Numbered from the stretch's first letter, positions 14,969 through 24,104 are shown. The stretch is DNA of 26,298 nt from RGIG7213 sp045657205 (GCA_045657205.1 JAZOSS010000105.1:1-26298), one strand, 5' to 3'. A program made the numbers and translations. The notes: generated by a model not told the origin, from the sequence alone.

Positions 14969-16474
14969 ATGATGCAAAATGTTTGTCTTGAAATGAACAA
15001 CATACACAAGCGTTTCCATGGTGTACACGCGTTGAAAGGTGTTCATTTTGACTTAAGATTTGGTGAAATACATGCACTTGTAGGCGAAAACGGTGCCGGA
15101 AAATCTACACTGATGAAGGTTCTTACAGGTATTCATCAGGCAGACGAAGGTAATATCACGTATCTCGGTTCACCGTACTCGGTTAAAAATATCGGCGAAT
15201 CTCAAAAGCTCGGTATAAGTATGATACATCAGGAACTCAATATGATGAATCACCTTACCGTTGCCCAGAATATGTTCATAGGCAGAGAGCCTATGTCGGG
15301 AAAAGCTTTTATCAAAGACGGCGATATGATAAAAGAAGCTGAAAAGTTGTTTAAAATGATCGGTATCAATATTGATCCCCGCGTAACGCTCGGAAGCCTT
15401 ACGGTAGGAAAACAGCAGATGGTTGAGATCGCAAAGGCAATATCGAGAGATTGTAAGCTGCTTATTCTCGATGAGCCGACAGCTGCACTTACTCAATCTG
15501 AAATAGATGAGCTTTTTAAAATAATGTTCGACCTTCGCAAAAAAGGTATCGGAATGATATACATTTCACACCGTATGGATGAAATAAAACTGATATCGGA
15601 CAGAATTACCGTAATGCGTGACGGTGAATACGTAGGAACGGTAGATACCGCGAACGTAACTAAGGACGAGATCATTAATATGATGATCGGACGCGTTGTT
15701 TACGAAGATCCCAAAACGCACAGCGAAGTCGCTCCCGATGCTGACGTAGTTCTTGAAGTCAAGAACCTTTGCAGCGGTAAATCAATAAGAAATGTAAGCT
15801 TTACACTCCGCCGCGGTGAGATCCTCGGATTCTCGGGTCTTATGGGCGCAGGACGTACGGAAGTAGCACGCGCTATCTTCGGTGCCGATCCGTTCGACAG
15901 CGGTGAGATATATATTAACGGTAAGAAGGTAGATATCAAATCTCCTGCCGATGCGGTTAAAAACGGAATCGGTTATCTCTCGGAAGACAGAAAGAGATAC
16001 GGACTTATGCTAATGAAGTCGGTTGCTGAAAATACGGCGATCGCTTCAATGGACAGATATATAAAAGCCGGCATCATTGATGACGGAAAACTGAAAGAAG
16101 AAGCGGAAGTTTATAATAAGAAGCTCCGCACAAAGACTCCTTCAATGGATCAGATATTAAAAAATCTTTCGGGCGGTAACCAGCAAAAAGTCATTATCGC
16201 AAGATGGCTCATACAGGATTGTGACATATTGATATTCGACGAACCGACAAGAGGTATAGACGTCGGTGCTAAGAGTGAAATATACACGCTTATGAATGAG
16301 CTTTCAAAACAAGGCAAATCAATAATTATGATTTCTTCCGAACTCGTTGAAATATTACGTATGAGCGACAGAGTGCTCGTAATGTGCGAGGGAAGAAAAA
16401 CAGGTGAGCTTGATATTTCTGAAGCAAATCAGGAAAATATTATGCAGTTTGCCACTATGCGAGAGGAGAATTAA
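14969..16474 (+). CDS. Ribose/galactose-type ABC transporter, double ATPase subunit
   Basis: A 501-residue cytoplasmic ATPase of the RbsA/MglA type with two fused nucleotide-binding domains. Domain 1 has Walker A GENGAGKST (39-47), signature LTVGKQQ (144-150) and Walker B LLILDEP (164-170). Domain 2 has a degenerate Walker A, GLMGAGRTE (290-298, lacking the lysine), a canonical signature LSGGNQQ (400-406) and Walker B ILIFDEP (420-426); a degenerate second P-loop is normal in this family. Two ATGs open the frame (14969 and 14972), both served by GGGAGG. The permease gene begins 6 bases after the stop. With the permease and binding protein it forms a sugar importer, probably for fucose or a related sugar. 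Confidence 0.93.
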   Translation: MMQNVCLEMNNIHKRFHGVHALKGVHFDLRFGEIHALVGENGAGKSTLMKVLTGIHQADEGNITYLGSPYSVKNIGESQKLGISMIHQELNMMNHLTVAQNMFIGREPMSGKAFIKDGDMIKEAEKLFKMIGINIDPRVTLGSLTVGKQQMVEIAKAISRDCKLLILDEPTAALTQSEIDELFKIMFDLRKKGIGMIYISHRMDEIKLISDRITVMRDGEYVGTVDTANVTKDEIINMMIGRVVYEDPKTHSEVAPDADVVLEVKNLCSGKSIRNVSFTLRRGEILGFSGLMGAGRTEVARAIFGADPFDSGEIYINGKKVDIKSPADAVKNGIGYLSEDRKRYGLMLMKSVAENTAIASMDRYIKAGIIDDGKLKEEAEVYNKKLRTKTPSMDQILKNLSGGNQQKVIIARWLIQDCDILIFDEPTRGIDVGAKSEIYTLMNELSKQGKSIIMISSELVEILRMSDRVLVMCEGRKTGELDISEANQENIMQFATMREEN

Positions 16475-16480
16475 GGTACT

Positions 16481-17752
16481 ATGAAAAATCAAAACACACC
16501 GTTTAACGCATCGCTTAATATGCGCGGACACATCCGTCAGACAGGCGTTAAACTTTCAAAATACGTAAGCACAAACGGTAAGCAGAATATAGTTATCGTT
16601 TTTGCAACTATCGCACTTTTCGTTATATTCACACTTATAAACCCCGGGTTTGCAAACAAAGACGTTCTTCTTACAATGAGTAAGTCGCTCGTTCCTTACG
16701 CAATACTCGCTCTCGGTGTAACGTTCGTTATTGCAACAGGCGGCATCGACCTTTCAATAGGTACTGTATGTATCGGTTCTTCGGTTCTCGCAGGTGCTAT
16801 ATGCAGCACGGGCGTAACGCAGGATGAAGGTACACTTTGGCTTACGATTCCGATAATCCTTATAACGGGTCTTCTTTTCGGATTGCTCAACGGTGTTCTC
16901 GTTGCAAAATGTAAAATCGCACCGTTTATTGCAACGCTCGGTACGATGCTCGTATCCCGCGGTCTTACAGCGGTTATCTCCGAAGCTATCAGAGAAACAT
17001 CATCTGCTGTTAAGTACCCCACAACAGGTTGGTTCCAGAAGGTATTCACAAACTACAACGGATTCCCGATAGGTATCGTGTGGGTACTCGGTCTTCTGAT
17101 AATTTGTATGGTTGTTATGTATAAGACAAAGGTTGGCCGTTATATCCTCGCTATAGGAAGTAACGAAGAAGCAACACGTCTTTCCGGTATCAACGTTGAT
17201 AAGTATAAGATAATCGCATACGCTATAGGCGGTTTCTTCGCAGGTCTTGCGGCACTTTTCTACACAGCATCCAACCCCTCGCTTACAATAGCTGCAGGTA
17301 ACGGTATGGAACTTGATGCTATCGCAGGCGTTTACATCGGCGGTACAAGTACAACGGGTGGATCGGCAAGCGTAGCAGGTACACTTCTCGGTTCTATGAT
17401 CCTCGTAGTTATCCGTCAGGGCCTTAATATGGCACTCAGCAGCGGAAGCGTTGTTTCCGCAACAAACATAACGTACGCAGTTACGGGTATAATCGTTGTC
17501 GGTGCTGTTCTTCTTGACGTTCTCAAGAAAAAGTCCGCAGCAAGAGTTAAGATCGAAAAAGATTACGAAAAACTCGCAAAAGAAACGAAAGAAAAGATAG
17601 AAGCTCTCAAGTACGAACAGGATTACGCATTGTCAGCAAAAGGCAACGCAGAAGCCGCAAAGAGAGCAAAAGAGATAGAAAAAGAACTTACAGACCTCAA
17701 GAAGGTTCTCAAGGTTGACGTTCCCGCATTGAAAGCGGCAAGCAAGAAATAA
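16481..17752 (+). CDS. Ribose-type ABC transporter permease with charged C-terminal tail
   Basis: A 423-residue membrane permease of the RbsC/BPD_transp_2 family. Residues 35-348 hold the usual set of hydrophobic helices and the family blocks ATGGIDLSIG (86-94 region) and GGTSTTGGSASVAGT (287-301). Residues 1-34 form a polar N-terminal extension. Residues 349-423 form a Lys/Glu-rich tail with a coiled-coil pattern (KIEKDYEKLAKETKEKIEAL, and so on) that typical RbsC proteins of about 320 residues lack. The tail should face the cytoplasm next to the ATPase. The gene is co-transcribed with the ATPase; GAGGAG lies 11 bases upstream of the start. Confidence 0.92.
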   Translation: MKNQNTPFNASLNMRGHIRQTGVKLSKYVSTNGKQNIVIVFATIALFVIFTLINPGFANKDVLLTMSKSLVPYAILALGVTFVIATGGIDLSIGTVCIGSSVLAGAICSTGVTQDEGTLWLTIPIILITGLLFGLLNGVLVAKCKIAPFIATLGTMLVSRGLTAVISEAIRETSSAVKYPTTGWFQKVFTNYNGFPIGIVWVLGLLIICMVVMYKTKVGRYILAIGSNEEATRLSGINVDKYKIIAYAIGGFFAGLAALFYTASNPSLTIAAGNGMELDAIAGVYIGGTSTTGGSASVAGTLLGSMILVVIRQGLNMALSSGSVVSATNITYAVTGIIVVGAVLLDVLKKKSAARVKIEKDYEKLAKETKEKIEALKYEQDYALSAKGNAEAAKRAKEIEKELTDLKKVLKVDVPALKAASKK

Positions 17753-17820
17753 TTGCACATCTAAATTCAGAATAGGAACCGTAAGGTTTTTATAAATAAA
17801 AAGTATTGGAGGAATTTCTA

Positions 17821-18852
17821 ATGAAAAGGAATACCAGAATTTTCGCACTTATCATGGCAATCGTTTGTATGTTTTCACTCGCAGCTTGCGGTGATAAAAC
17901 AGATTCGGACACAAAAGGCACTATCGCAGTAGTAGCAAAAGGTGAAACACACGCATTCTGGCAGGCTGTTAAAGCAGGTGCAGAAAAAGCAGGTGCAGAT
18001 CTCGGCTACAAAGTTACTTTCCGCGGACCTACAGCTGAAAGTGAAGAATATGTAAACAACCAGCGTGAAATGGTTCAGACAGCTCTTAACAACAAAGATA
18101 CAAAGGCTATTGTTCTTGCAACTATCGGTCTCGGCTTTGCAGATGAACTTACATCCGCATTCAACAAGGGTATTCCCGTTGTAGAATTTGACTCCGGTCT
18201 TTACTCCGGCGGTGCTGATATCACAGAAGGCAAAGACCCCACAGTTGGCGGCGTTGCAACAGATAACAAGGCTGCAGGCGGCGTTGTTGCTGAAAACTTC
18301 TACGCATACCTCAAGGCTCAGAACGTACTCGTTAACGGCTATAAGATAGGCGTTATCCAGCACGACTCCACATCAACAGGTAACGACAGAGCTGAAGGCT
18401 TTATCGAAAAGATAAATGCACTCGCAGCTGCTGACAGCATCACACTTGATATAAACAAGCAGGTTAAGGCAAACAATGCAGGTGAATACAAGCTCGGTCT
18501 TACAGCTCTTAAAGACTGGGGCGCACAGTCCATCTTTATGACAAATGAAGGTGTTGTAAACGAAGTATTCCCCGAAATCTCCGATAACGCAGCAGCATAC
18601 AAGGATATCCTCTTCTGCGGATTTGACGCAGGTACAAACCAGTACACATGGATCAAGGACGCAGGCGCAACATACGCACGTCTTGTTGGTTCCGTTGCTC
18701 AGGACTCCTACAATATCGGTTACAAAGCAGTTGAACTCGCAGCTAAGAAGCTTGCAGGCGAAGCAGTTACAGACGTTGGTATAGCAGGTGTTTGGTACAC
18801 AGCTGAAAATATCGATGCACTTAAAGAACAGAACATATTCTATATGGGCTAA
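17821..18852 (+). CDS. Sugar-binding lipoprotein of the ABC importer
   Basis: A 343-residue periplasmic-binding-protein type 1 (RbsB-like) lipoprotein, anchored outside the membrane. A signal peptide ends in the lipobox LAAC with Cys23. The two-lobe fold is suggested by TIAVVAKGETHAFWQAVKAG, the lobe-joining IPVVEFDSG and the C-terminal block FCGFDAG. The ATG at 17821 has GGAGG directly upstream; an in-frame ATG at 17806 lies before that site and is rejected. A small AACC-GTAA-GGTT hairpin in the 68-base gap after the permease may help set the protein ratio, as binding proteins are needed in excess. The operon ends at a strong terminator. The ligand is inferred, not shown. Confidence 0.93.
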   Translation: MKRNTRIFALIMAIVCMFSLAACGDKTDSDTKGTIAVVAKGETHAFWQAVKAGAEKAGADLGYKVTFRGPTAESEEYVNNQREMVQTALNNKDTKAIVLATIGLGFADELTSAFNKGIPVVEFDSGLYSGGADITEGKDPTVGGVATDNKAAGGVVAENFYAYLKAQNVLVNGYKIGVIQHDSTSTGNDRAEGFIEKINALAAADSITLDINKQVKANNAGEYKLGLTALKDWGAQSIFMTNEGVVNEVFPEISDNAAAYKDILFCGFDAGTNQYTWIKDAGATYARLVGSVAQDSYNIGYKAVELAAKKLAGEAVTDVGIAGVWYTAENIDALKEQNIFYMG

Positions 18853-18928
18853 TCTTTGACCCACAAAAACTCAAGGGTGAAAGCTTAAATTAACAGATCA
18901 ACTAAGCTTGATTAAATAGGATTTAAAG

Positions 18929-18962
18929 ATCTCTCCCTGTTGAAAAGCAGGGAGAGATTTTT
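18929..18962 (+). terminator. Terminator of the ABC importer operon
   Basis: Perfect 11-bp GC-rich stem ATCTCTCCCTG / CAGGGAGAGAT, 8-base loop, then five T. Confidence 0.92.
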
Positions 18963-18991
18963 AAAAGCACGGCATATATCTAACATTAAAT

Positions 18992-19020
18992 TTGAAAACA
19001 AATTCCAAAAGGAATAGTAT
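18992..19020 (+). promoter_or_regulatory. Possible promoter of fucI
   Basis: TTGAAA, 17-base spacer, TAGTAT. A weak match with no extended -10; accepted because a strong terminator lies just upstream and fucI needs some promoter. Confidence 0.4.
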
Positions 19021-19089
19021 ATAGATACGTCGTACAGACGAAAATATAAAATGAACACAAAAACATTTTAAATATATGGAGGAATAATT

Positions 19090-20901
19090 ATGGCAAAGAA
19101 CAGACTTATTGGTGATTATCCCGTTATCGGTATCCGTCCCACGATCGACGGCCGCCGCGGACCTTTGAAGGTGCGTGAAAGTCTTGAAGAACAAACGATG
19201 GCAATGGCTCAGGCAGCTAAAGCCCTTTTTGAGAAAAACATTTATTATTCTAACGGCGAGCCGGTAAAGGTAGTTATCGCTGATACAACGATAGGCCGTG
19301 TGGCAGAGTCTGCTGCTTGTGCCGCAAAATTTAAAAAAGAAGGCGTTGATATAACGCTTACCGTAACTCCTTGCTGGTGCTACGGATCGGAAACGATGGA
19401 TATGGATCCTATGACGATCAAAGGTGTTTGGGGCTTTAACGGTACGGAGCGTCCCGGCGCTGTATATCTTGCTTCCGTTCTTGCAACCCATGCACAGAAG
19501 GGACTTCCTGCGTTCGGTATCTACGGACACGATGTTCAGAACCTTGACGAGGTTACGAATATTCCCGAAGACGTACAGGAAAAATTGCTCCGTTTCGGCC
19601 GTGCCGCTGTTGCGGTTGCAACTATGAGAGGTAAATCGTACTTGCAGATAGGTTCTATCTGTATGGGTATCGGCGGATCTATCATTGATCCTGCATTTAT
19701 AGAAGAATATCTCGGAATGAGAGTGGAATCGGTTGACGAAGTGGAAATTATTCGCCGAATGAGCGAAGGTATCTATGATGCAGCTGAGGTTGAAAAGGCT
19801 AAAGCTTGGATCGCTGAAAACTGCAAAGAAGGCTGGGATAAGAACCCCGACTTTGTTAAGGCATCCGACGAAAAGAAAGCAGAGCAGTGGGACTTCCTTG
19901 CAAAAATGTACTGCATAATCAAAGACCTTTTCAACGGTAACCCCAATCTTCCCGAGGGCAGAGAAGAGGAAATGGTCGGCCATAACGCAATAGCGGGCGG
20001 TTTCCAGGGACAAAGACAGTGGACAGACTTCTATCCTAACTGTGACTTCCCCGAAGCACTTCTCAACTCTACGTTTGACCATAACGGCGCACGTGAGCCG
20101 TATATACTCGCAACGGAAAACGACGTACTCAACGGTCTTGGAATGCTCTTTATGAAGCTTCTTACAAACCGTGCACAGATGTTCTCCGACGTTCGTACGT
20201 ATTGGTCTGCTGATGCTTGTAAGAGAGCGTCCGGTTACGACATTACGGGTGTTGCAAAAGAAAACGGAGGATTTATCCACCTTATAAACTCCGGTGCTAC
20301 AGCACTTGATGCCTGCGGTGAATGCCGTGATGAAAACGGAAACGCGGTTATGAAGAAGTGGTGGGAAGTTACCGACGAAGATATCAAGACAATGACTGCG
20401 GCTACAACGTGGCCTGCGGCAGATAACGGATATTTCCGCGGAGGCGGTTTCTCGTCTTCCTTTACAACACGTGCGGAAATGCCTGCAACGATGATCCGTC
20501 TTAACCTCGTTAAGGGACTCGGCCCCGTTCTTCAGATCGCTGAAGGCTGGACAGTACAGCTTCCCGATGACGTAACAAAGACGCTTATGATGAGAACAGA
20601 CCCCACGTGGCCCTGCACATGGTTCACACCTCGCTGTGACGGTGTTGAAGGAAGTCCCTTCAAGACGGCATATGAAGTGATGAATAACTGGGGAGCAAAC
20701 CACGGTGCTATATCCTACGGACATATCGGAGCGGACCTCATTACAATGTGCTCAATGCTCAGAATTCCCGTATGTATGCATAACGTGCCCACAGAGGATA
20801 TATTCCGTCCTGCAGCTTGGAACGCATTCGGTATGGATAAAGAAGGTCAGGATTACCGTGCATGCCAGGCATACGGTCCTCTCTATAAGAATATCAGATA
20901 A
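19090..20901 (+). CDS. fucI: L-fucose isomerase
   Basis: A 603-residue cytoplasmic, manganese-dependent aldose-ketose isomerase converting L-fucose to L-fuculose (and often D-arabinose to D-ribulose). Length and full-span similarity fit the E. coli enzyme of 591 residues. Active-site candidates are Glu343 (ATENDVLNG), Asp367 (FSDVRTYWS) and His538 (ANHGAISYGHIG), matching the known Glu-Asp-His set by position. The start follows TATGGAGGAAT. It is a single-gene unit closed by a terminator, placed after the importer operon. It partners with fucU upstream. No fuculose kinase or aldolase gene is in the window. Confidence 0.95.
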   Translation: MAKNRLIGDYPVIGIRPTIDGRRGPLKVRESLEEQTMAMAQAAKALFEKNIYYSNGEPVKVVIADTTIGRVAESAACAAKFKKEGVDITLTVTPCWCYGSETMDMDPMTIKGVWGFNGTERPGAVYLASVLATHAQKGLPAFGIYGHDVQNLDEVTNIPEDVQEKLLRFGRAAVAVATMRGKSYLQIGSICMGIGGSIIDPAFIEEYLGMRVESVDEVEIIRRMSEGIYDAAEVEKAKAWIAENCKEGWDKNPDFVKASDEKKAEQWDFLAKMYCIIKDLFNGNPNLPEGREEEMVGHNAIAGGFQGQRQWTDFYPNCDFPEALLNSTFDHNGAREPYILATENDVLNGLGMLFMKLLTNRAQMFSDVRTYWSADACKRASGYDITGVAKENGGFIHLINSGATALDACGECRDENGNAVMKKWWEVTDEDIKTMTAATTWPAADNGYFRGGGFSSSFTTRAEMPATMIRLNLVKGLGPVLQIAEGWTVQLPDDVTKTLMMRTDPTWPCTWFTPRCDGVEGSPFKTAYEVMNNWGANHGAISYGHIGADLITMCSMLRIPVCMHNVPTEDIFRPAAWNAFGMDKEGQDYRACQAYGPLYKNIR

Positions 20902-20920
20902 TTCAATAAACGATACTTTT

Positions 20921-20955
20921 ACGCCCGAAGGGATACCCCACTTTCGGGCGTTTTT
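20921..20955 (+). terminator. Terminator of fucI
   Basis: 9-bp stem ACGCCCGAA / TTCGGGCGT with a 13-base loop, then five T. Confidence 0.9.
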
Positions 20956-21024
20956 ATGTTAAAAAGCACGATATCCGATTGATTTTTTGATAAAACGAAC
21001 AAAGTGTAAATTGTACAGCACAAA

Positions 21025-21084
21025 TGTTGACAAATGTCTACATCTGTGCTATATTATAATCAAGGTAGACGAGTGTCGACAAAT
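21025..21084 (+). promoter_or_regulatory. Promoter and candidate BlaI-type operators
   Basis: The promoter is TTGACA (21027-21032), 17-base spacer ending in TGC, TATATT (21050-21055). Over the -35 lies the palindrome GACAAATGTC (21029-21038), extended to TGTTGACAAATGTCTACA with one mismatch; it resembles the BlaI/MecI operator core TACAAATGTA. The first 11 bases recur as TGTCGACAAAT at 21074-21084, giving a second likely site just after the start of transcription. Confidence 0.7.
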
Positions 21085-21196
21085 AGATCGGTGTAAAGCT
21101 TTATTGACCGTAACCGATTGTTTTGTTTGATAATTATCACGTTTAAGAATGTATAAAATATTTTCATTGCCGCTATGCGGACGAAAGGAGATCATT

Positions 21197-21577
21197 GTGA
21201 AAAATGTTACATTATCCGAGGGTGAATGGAAGATAATGAAGCTTTTATGGGCTTCGCCTGATCTTTCACTCCGCGAAATAACAAATGCGCTTGATGAAGA
21301 AACAGGCTGGTCGCGTCCTACGGTTCACGTTATGCTCAAAAGGTTGATGGAAAAAGGGGCGATAGGACTTGATGACAGTGTAAAACCGCATAAATATTAT
21401 TTAATTATAAAAAGATGTGACGTAGCACCCGAGGAAACGGAATCATTCTTAAACCGTGTGTACGACGGAAGCGTCGGTATGCTGTTTACAGCTCTCACGG
21501 AAAGAAAGAAGCTTTCGGAGGAAGATATCGCAGAGCTTCGTCGGATACTTGACGATGCAGAAAAGAAAGGGAATTAA
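21197..21577 (+). CDS. BlaI/MecI-family repressor
   Basis: A 126-residue winged-helix repressor. The N-terminal half has the family pattern LSEGEWKIMKLLW, then SLREITNAL and the recognition helix SRPTVHVMLKRLMEKG; the C-terminal half is the helical dimer part (SVGMLFTALTERKKLSEEDIAELRRIL). I chose GTG at 21197 because AAAGGAG lies 7 bases before it; the in-frame ATG at 21149 has no site and would add a non-family tail. It is followed after 3 bases by the M56 peptidase gene and preceded by palindromes over its own promoter, so it is most likely autorepressed and relieved by proteolysis through its partner. Confidence 0.92.
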   Translation: MKNVTLSEGEWKIMKLLWASPDLSLREITNALDEETGWSRPTVHVMLKRLMEKGAIGLDDSVKPHKYYLIIKRCDVAPEETESFLNRVYDGSVGMLFTALTERKKLSEEDIAELRRILDDAEKKGN

Positions 21578-21580
21578 ACC

Positions 21581-23188
21581 GTGATCGAATATATTTTATC
21601 TGTATCATTACTTATCGTCGCTGTTCTTATCATTCGCGCTATATTTCGCAAAACGATATCACCGAAAGTGATATATGCGTTGTGGCTCGTCGTTGTCATA
21701 AGAATGGTTTTACCGATATTTTTGTTTGAAGTCACCGTTACGGTTCCCGAATTTTTACATACCGAGCAAAACGGTAACGAAGAACAGAGTCAAACACCGC
21801 CGATGCTTGAAAACGGTGACAATGAAAATGATTTAACCGAAAATATTCCCATACAGATGTTACCGATAACGCCGATAATACCGGGTGATCAAGAACAGAT
21901 CCCACCGGCAGCCCTTCCCATAACACCTATAGCACCGAGTAAGCCTGAACCTGTAATACCGAACGAACCCGATTTAATAGAACCGAGCACCCCCGGGCCT
22001 GAGACTCCGATTGAACCCGAAAAACCCATCAAAAAAACTATTTCTTTTACATATGTCGATGTAATAAACACGGTGTGGCTTGCAGGTGTGCTTGCTGTAG
22101 AATGGTGGGTAATATTTACTGCCTCGTCTTACGAGGAAAAACTTCGCAAAAACCGTAAGTTTTATAAAAATATCGGCAGAACGAAAGTGTATATCTCGGA
22201 GAGTGCAGATGTTCCGTGCGTTGCGGGGGTTATACCGTCTGTTTACATCACACCCGAATCGGTAAACAGCGGTAATGATGATCTCATTATGCTTCACGAA
22301 TATTGTCATATCCGCCACGGTGACCATATCTGGTCCGTTGTACGTGCACTTGCACTTATCGTGTTTTGGTGGAATCCGCTTGTGTGGATAGCCGCCGGTG
22401 TATCAAAACGCGATGCAGAGCTTGCTTGTGATGACTCCGTTGCTTCAAAGCTAAGCTATGAAGAACGTATAAAGTACGCAAACATCCTTATTGATACGAT
22501 TCCACAGAAAAGAAAATACGCTGTCGGACTCGGCAGTGCGCCTATGAAAGAGAGGATAATTATGCTGACGACTGAAAAGAAAAACAAAATATTATGTATC
22601 GTTCTTGCGATAATACTTGCACTGTGTGCTGTCGGATGTTCGTTTACTTCGTTTGGTGAGAATGAAACAACACAGCAGAACCCCGAAACAGTACCTCCTG
22701 CTGAAGATACAGAACCCGACCATATCGATGCTGACACAGAATCCGACGTGCAGACAACACAAAAACCTGACTCCGATGAGACGGCACCGCAAACGGATAT
22801 GCCGAAAGATTCGGAAGAAAATACAGCGAACGATAATTACAGATTGATCATAAACGGCAAAGATATAACAGATGGAAATCATATTTTTATTTACGAAGAC
22901 AATACAGCGGAACTTCCTTTTGTGGCGGTTATGGAAGCGCTGGGAGCGAAAACCGATCGGAAAGGAGATACATTTATATTTGTATTTGAAGATAATACTT
23001 TAACTTTGGATATAGGCAAAAGAGATTTCGGTCTCCCCATACCTCCGGGTTCTACAAAATGTATACGTAAGACTTATGACGGTGAAATTGTAATAGACAG
23101 CACTTCAGTTGCATATTTTATCGCCGTAAAAATGGGAGCGGATATGAAAATAGACTATAGCGAAAAAACTGTAACAATAGGAACGTGA
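21581..23188 (+). CDS. BlaR1/MecR1-like M56 membrane peptidase with unusual sensor part
   Basis: A 535-residue membrane zinc peptidase. Helices lie at about 3-22, 30-50, 160-180, 250-272 and 336-353. The protease motif HEYCH (239-243, HExxH) and ELACDD (280-285) are complete, as is FWWNPLVW (262-269). A proline-rich stretch of about 60 residues (90-150, with PITPI repeats) sits in the loop between helices 2 and 3. The C-terminal external part is not a penicillin-binding domain: an acidic linker (355-418) leads to about 115 residues resembling a copper-amine-oxidase N-terminal-like stalk domain (RLIINGKDI, then LPFVAVMEALGA). It starts with GTG 3 bases after blaI. It probably senses a cell-surface signal other than beta-lactam and destroys the repressor. 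Confidence 0.88.
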   Translation: MIEYILSVSLLIVAVLIIRAIFRKTISPKVIYALWLVVVIRMVLPIFLFEVTVTVPEFLHTEQNGNEEQSQTPPMLENGDNENDLTENIPIQMLPITPIIPGDQEQIPPAALPITPIAPSKPEPVIPNEPDLIEPSTPGPETPIEPEKPIKKTISFTYVDVINTVWLAGVLAVEWWVIFTASSYEEKLRKNRKFYKNIGRTKVYISESADVPCVAGVIPSVYITPESVNSGNDDLIMLHEYCHIRHGDHIWSVVRALALIVFWWNPLVWIAAGVSKRDAELACDDSVASKLSYEERIKYANILIDTIPQKRKYAVGLGSAPMKERIIMLTTEKKNKILCIVLAIILALCAVGCSFTSFGENETTQQNPETVPPAEDTEPDHIDADTESDVQTTQKPDSDETAPQTDMPKDSEENTANDNYRLIINGKDITDGNHIFIYEDNTAELPFVAVMEALGAKTDRKGDTFIFVFEDNTLTLDIGKRDFGLPIPPGSTKCIRKTYDGEIVIDSTSVAYFIAVKMGADMKIDYSEKTVTIGT

Positions 23189-23194
23189 AAGCAG

Positions 23195-23223
23195 TTGAAA
23201 TGCTTGCGATATTGTGATATAAT
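23195..23223 (+). promoter_or_regulatory. Promoter of the LRR-like gene
   Basis: TTGAAA, 17-base spacer ending in TGA, TATAAT, just after the M56 peptidase stop codon. There is no terminator between them, so read-through is also possible. Confidence 0.78.
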
Positions 23224-23249
23224 CAAAAAAACGGCAAAGGAGAATCTAT

Positions 23250-24086
23250 ATGAAAGACGAATGGTTTATACACGTTGATGACGAAGAAAAAAGATTGTTT
23301 GTTTCAAGAGAAAAACCAAATCCGAGCAGTGCTTTTTCACCGTGTAATATGACAGCTGATGATGTTGATTATGAAATGAGTAAAGGGAAAAATAAAAAGA
23401 TCCTTGAAATTTGCGGAATGGAGCAAAAAAGTTTTGAATATTTTGTTGAAAAATACGGAGAAACTTACGAATATCTTAGTTTTTTTAAATGTCAGCTCAT
23501 ATCTGATTTTTCGCCTCTTGAAAAACTGAAAAATTTGGAGGGCGTCAGTATTTTTTGGAACATTCGCACCAATACTTTGTGGGATATGTCCCGAAATCCA
23601 AAGCTTGAATATTTAAAGTTGATCCATACCAAAAAAATTGCATCCGATCCTATCATCCTGCAAAAGGCAAAATACTTAAAAATCGTTGAATTTCACGGCG
23701 ATATGGACTCTCCGTATCCGATGAAAAGTCTGGAATGGATGAAAGGAATGGAAAAGCTTGAAAACGTAAAGCTTCACCTGATAAAACTTGAAGTCAGAAA
23801 CACAGATGTCCTCGGATCCGTTCCGAACTTAAAAAGGTTTGATTTTCCCGCAGGAATGTTTACAACGGAGGAAATTGCATATATGTGTGCGAAATATCCG
23901 CATATCAAGGGAAACTCAATGGGGGCATACAATACGGAAGATGCCATATTGAACGATGTCAGAATTTGCGGATACAGAAAACCGGGACTTGATCTGCCCA
24001 AAGGACAGGCAAGACTTGATAAATACATAAAAGAATTCGAAAATTTGGTGGAGAAATATAGATCCGAGCTTAATAACGACGAGTAA
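23250..24086 (+). CDS. Leucine-rich-repeat-like protein of unknown function
   Basis: A 278-residue soluble protein without a signal peptide. From about residue 75 it has irregular repeats of 22-25 residues with leucine-rich-repeat spacing (FSPLEKLKNLEGVSIF, NPKLEYLKLIHTKKI, AKYLKIVEFHGD, MEKLENVKLHLIKL, VPNLKRFDFP). The first 60 residues and the basic C-terminal helix (DKYIKEFENLVEKYRSEL) match nothing I know. Such cytoplasmic LRR proteins are widespread in gut Clostridia and usually uncharacterised; binding of another protein is the general expectation. The start follows AAAGGAG. It has its own promoter and belongs neither to the regulator pair before it nor clearly to the GH-like gene after it. 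Confidence 0.75.
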   Translation: MKDEWFIHVDDEEKRLFVSREKPNPSSAFSPCNMTADDVDYEMSKGKNKKILEICGMEQKSFEYFVEKYGETYEYLSFFKCQLISDFSPLEKLKNLEGVSIFWNIRTNTLWDMSRNPKLEYLKLIHTKKIASDPIILQKAKYLKIVEFHGDMDSPYPMKSLEWMKGMEKLENVKLHLIKLEVRNTDVLGSVPNLKRFDFPAGMFTTEEIAYMCAKYPHIKGNSMGAYNTEDAILNDVRICGYRKPGLDLPKGQARLDKYIKEFENLVEKYRSELNNDE

Positions 24087-24104
24087 CAGGTTTTGCAATT
24101 AATA

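Noticed and set aside
18961..20724. A 587-residue open frame on the minus strand
   Set aside because: It lies antisense to fucI, is rich in Cys, His and Arg without any domain pattern, and has no ribosome binding site. It is a by-product of fucI codon use.
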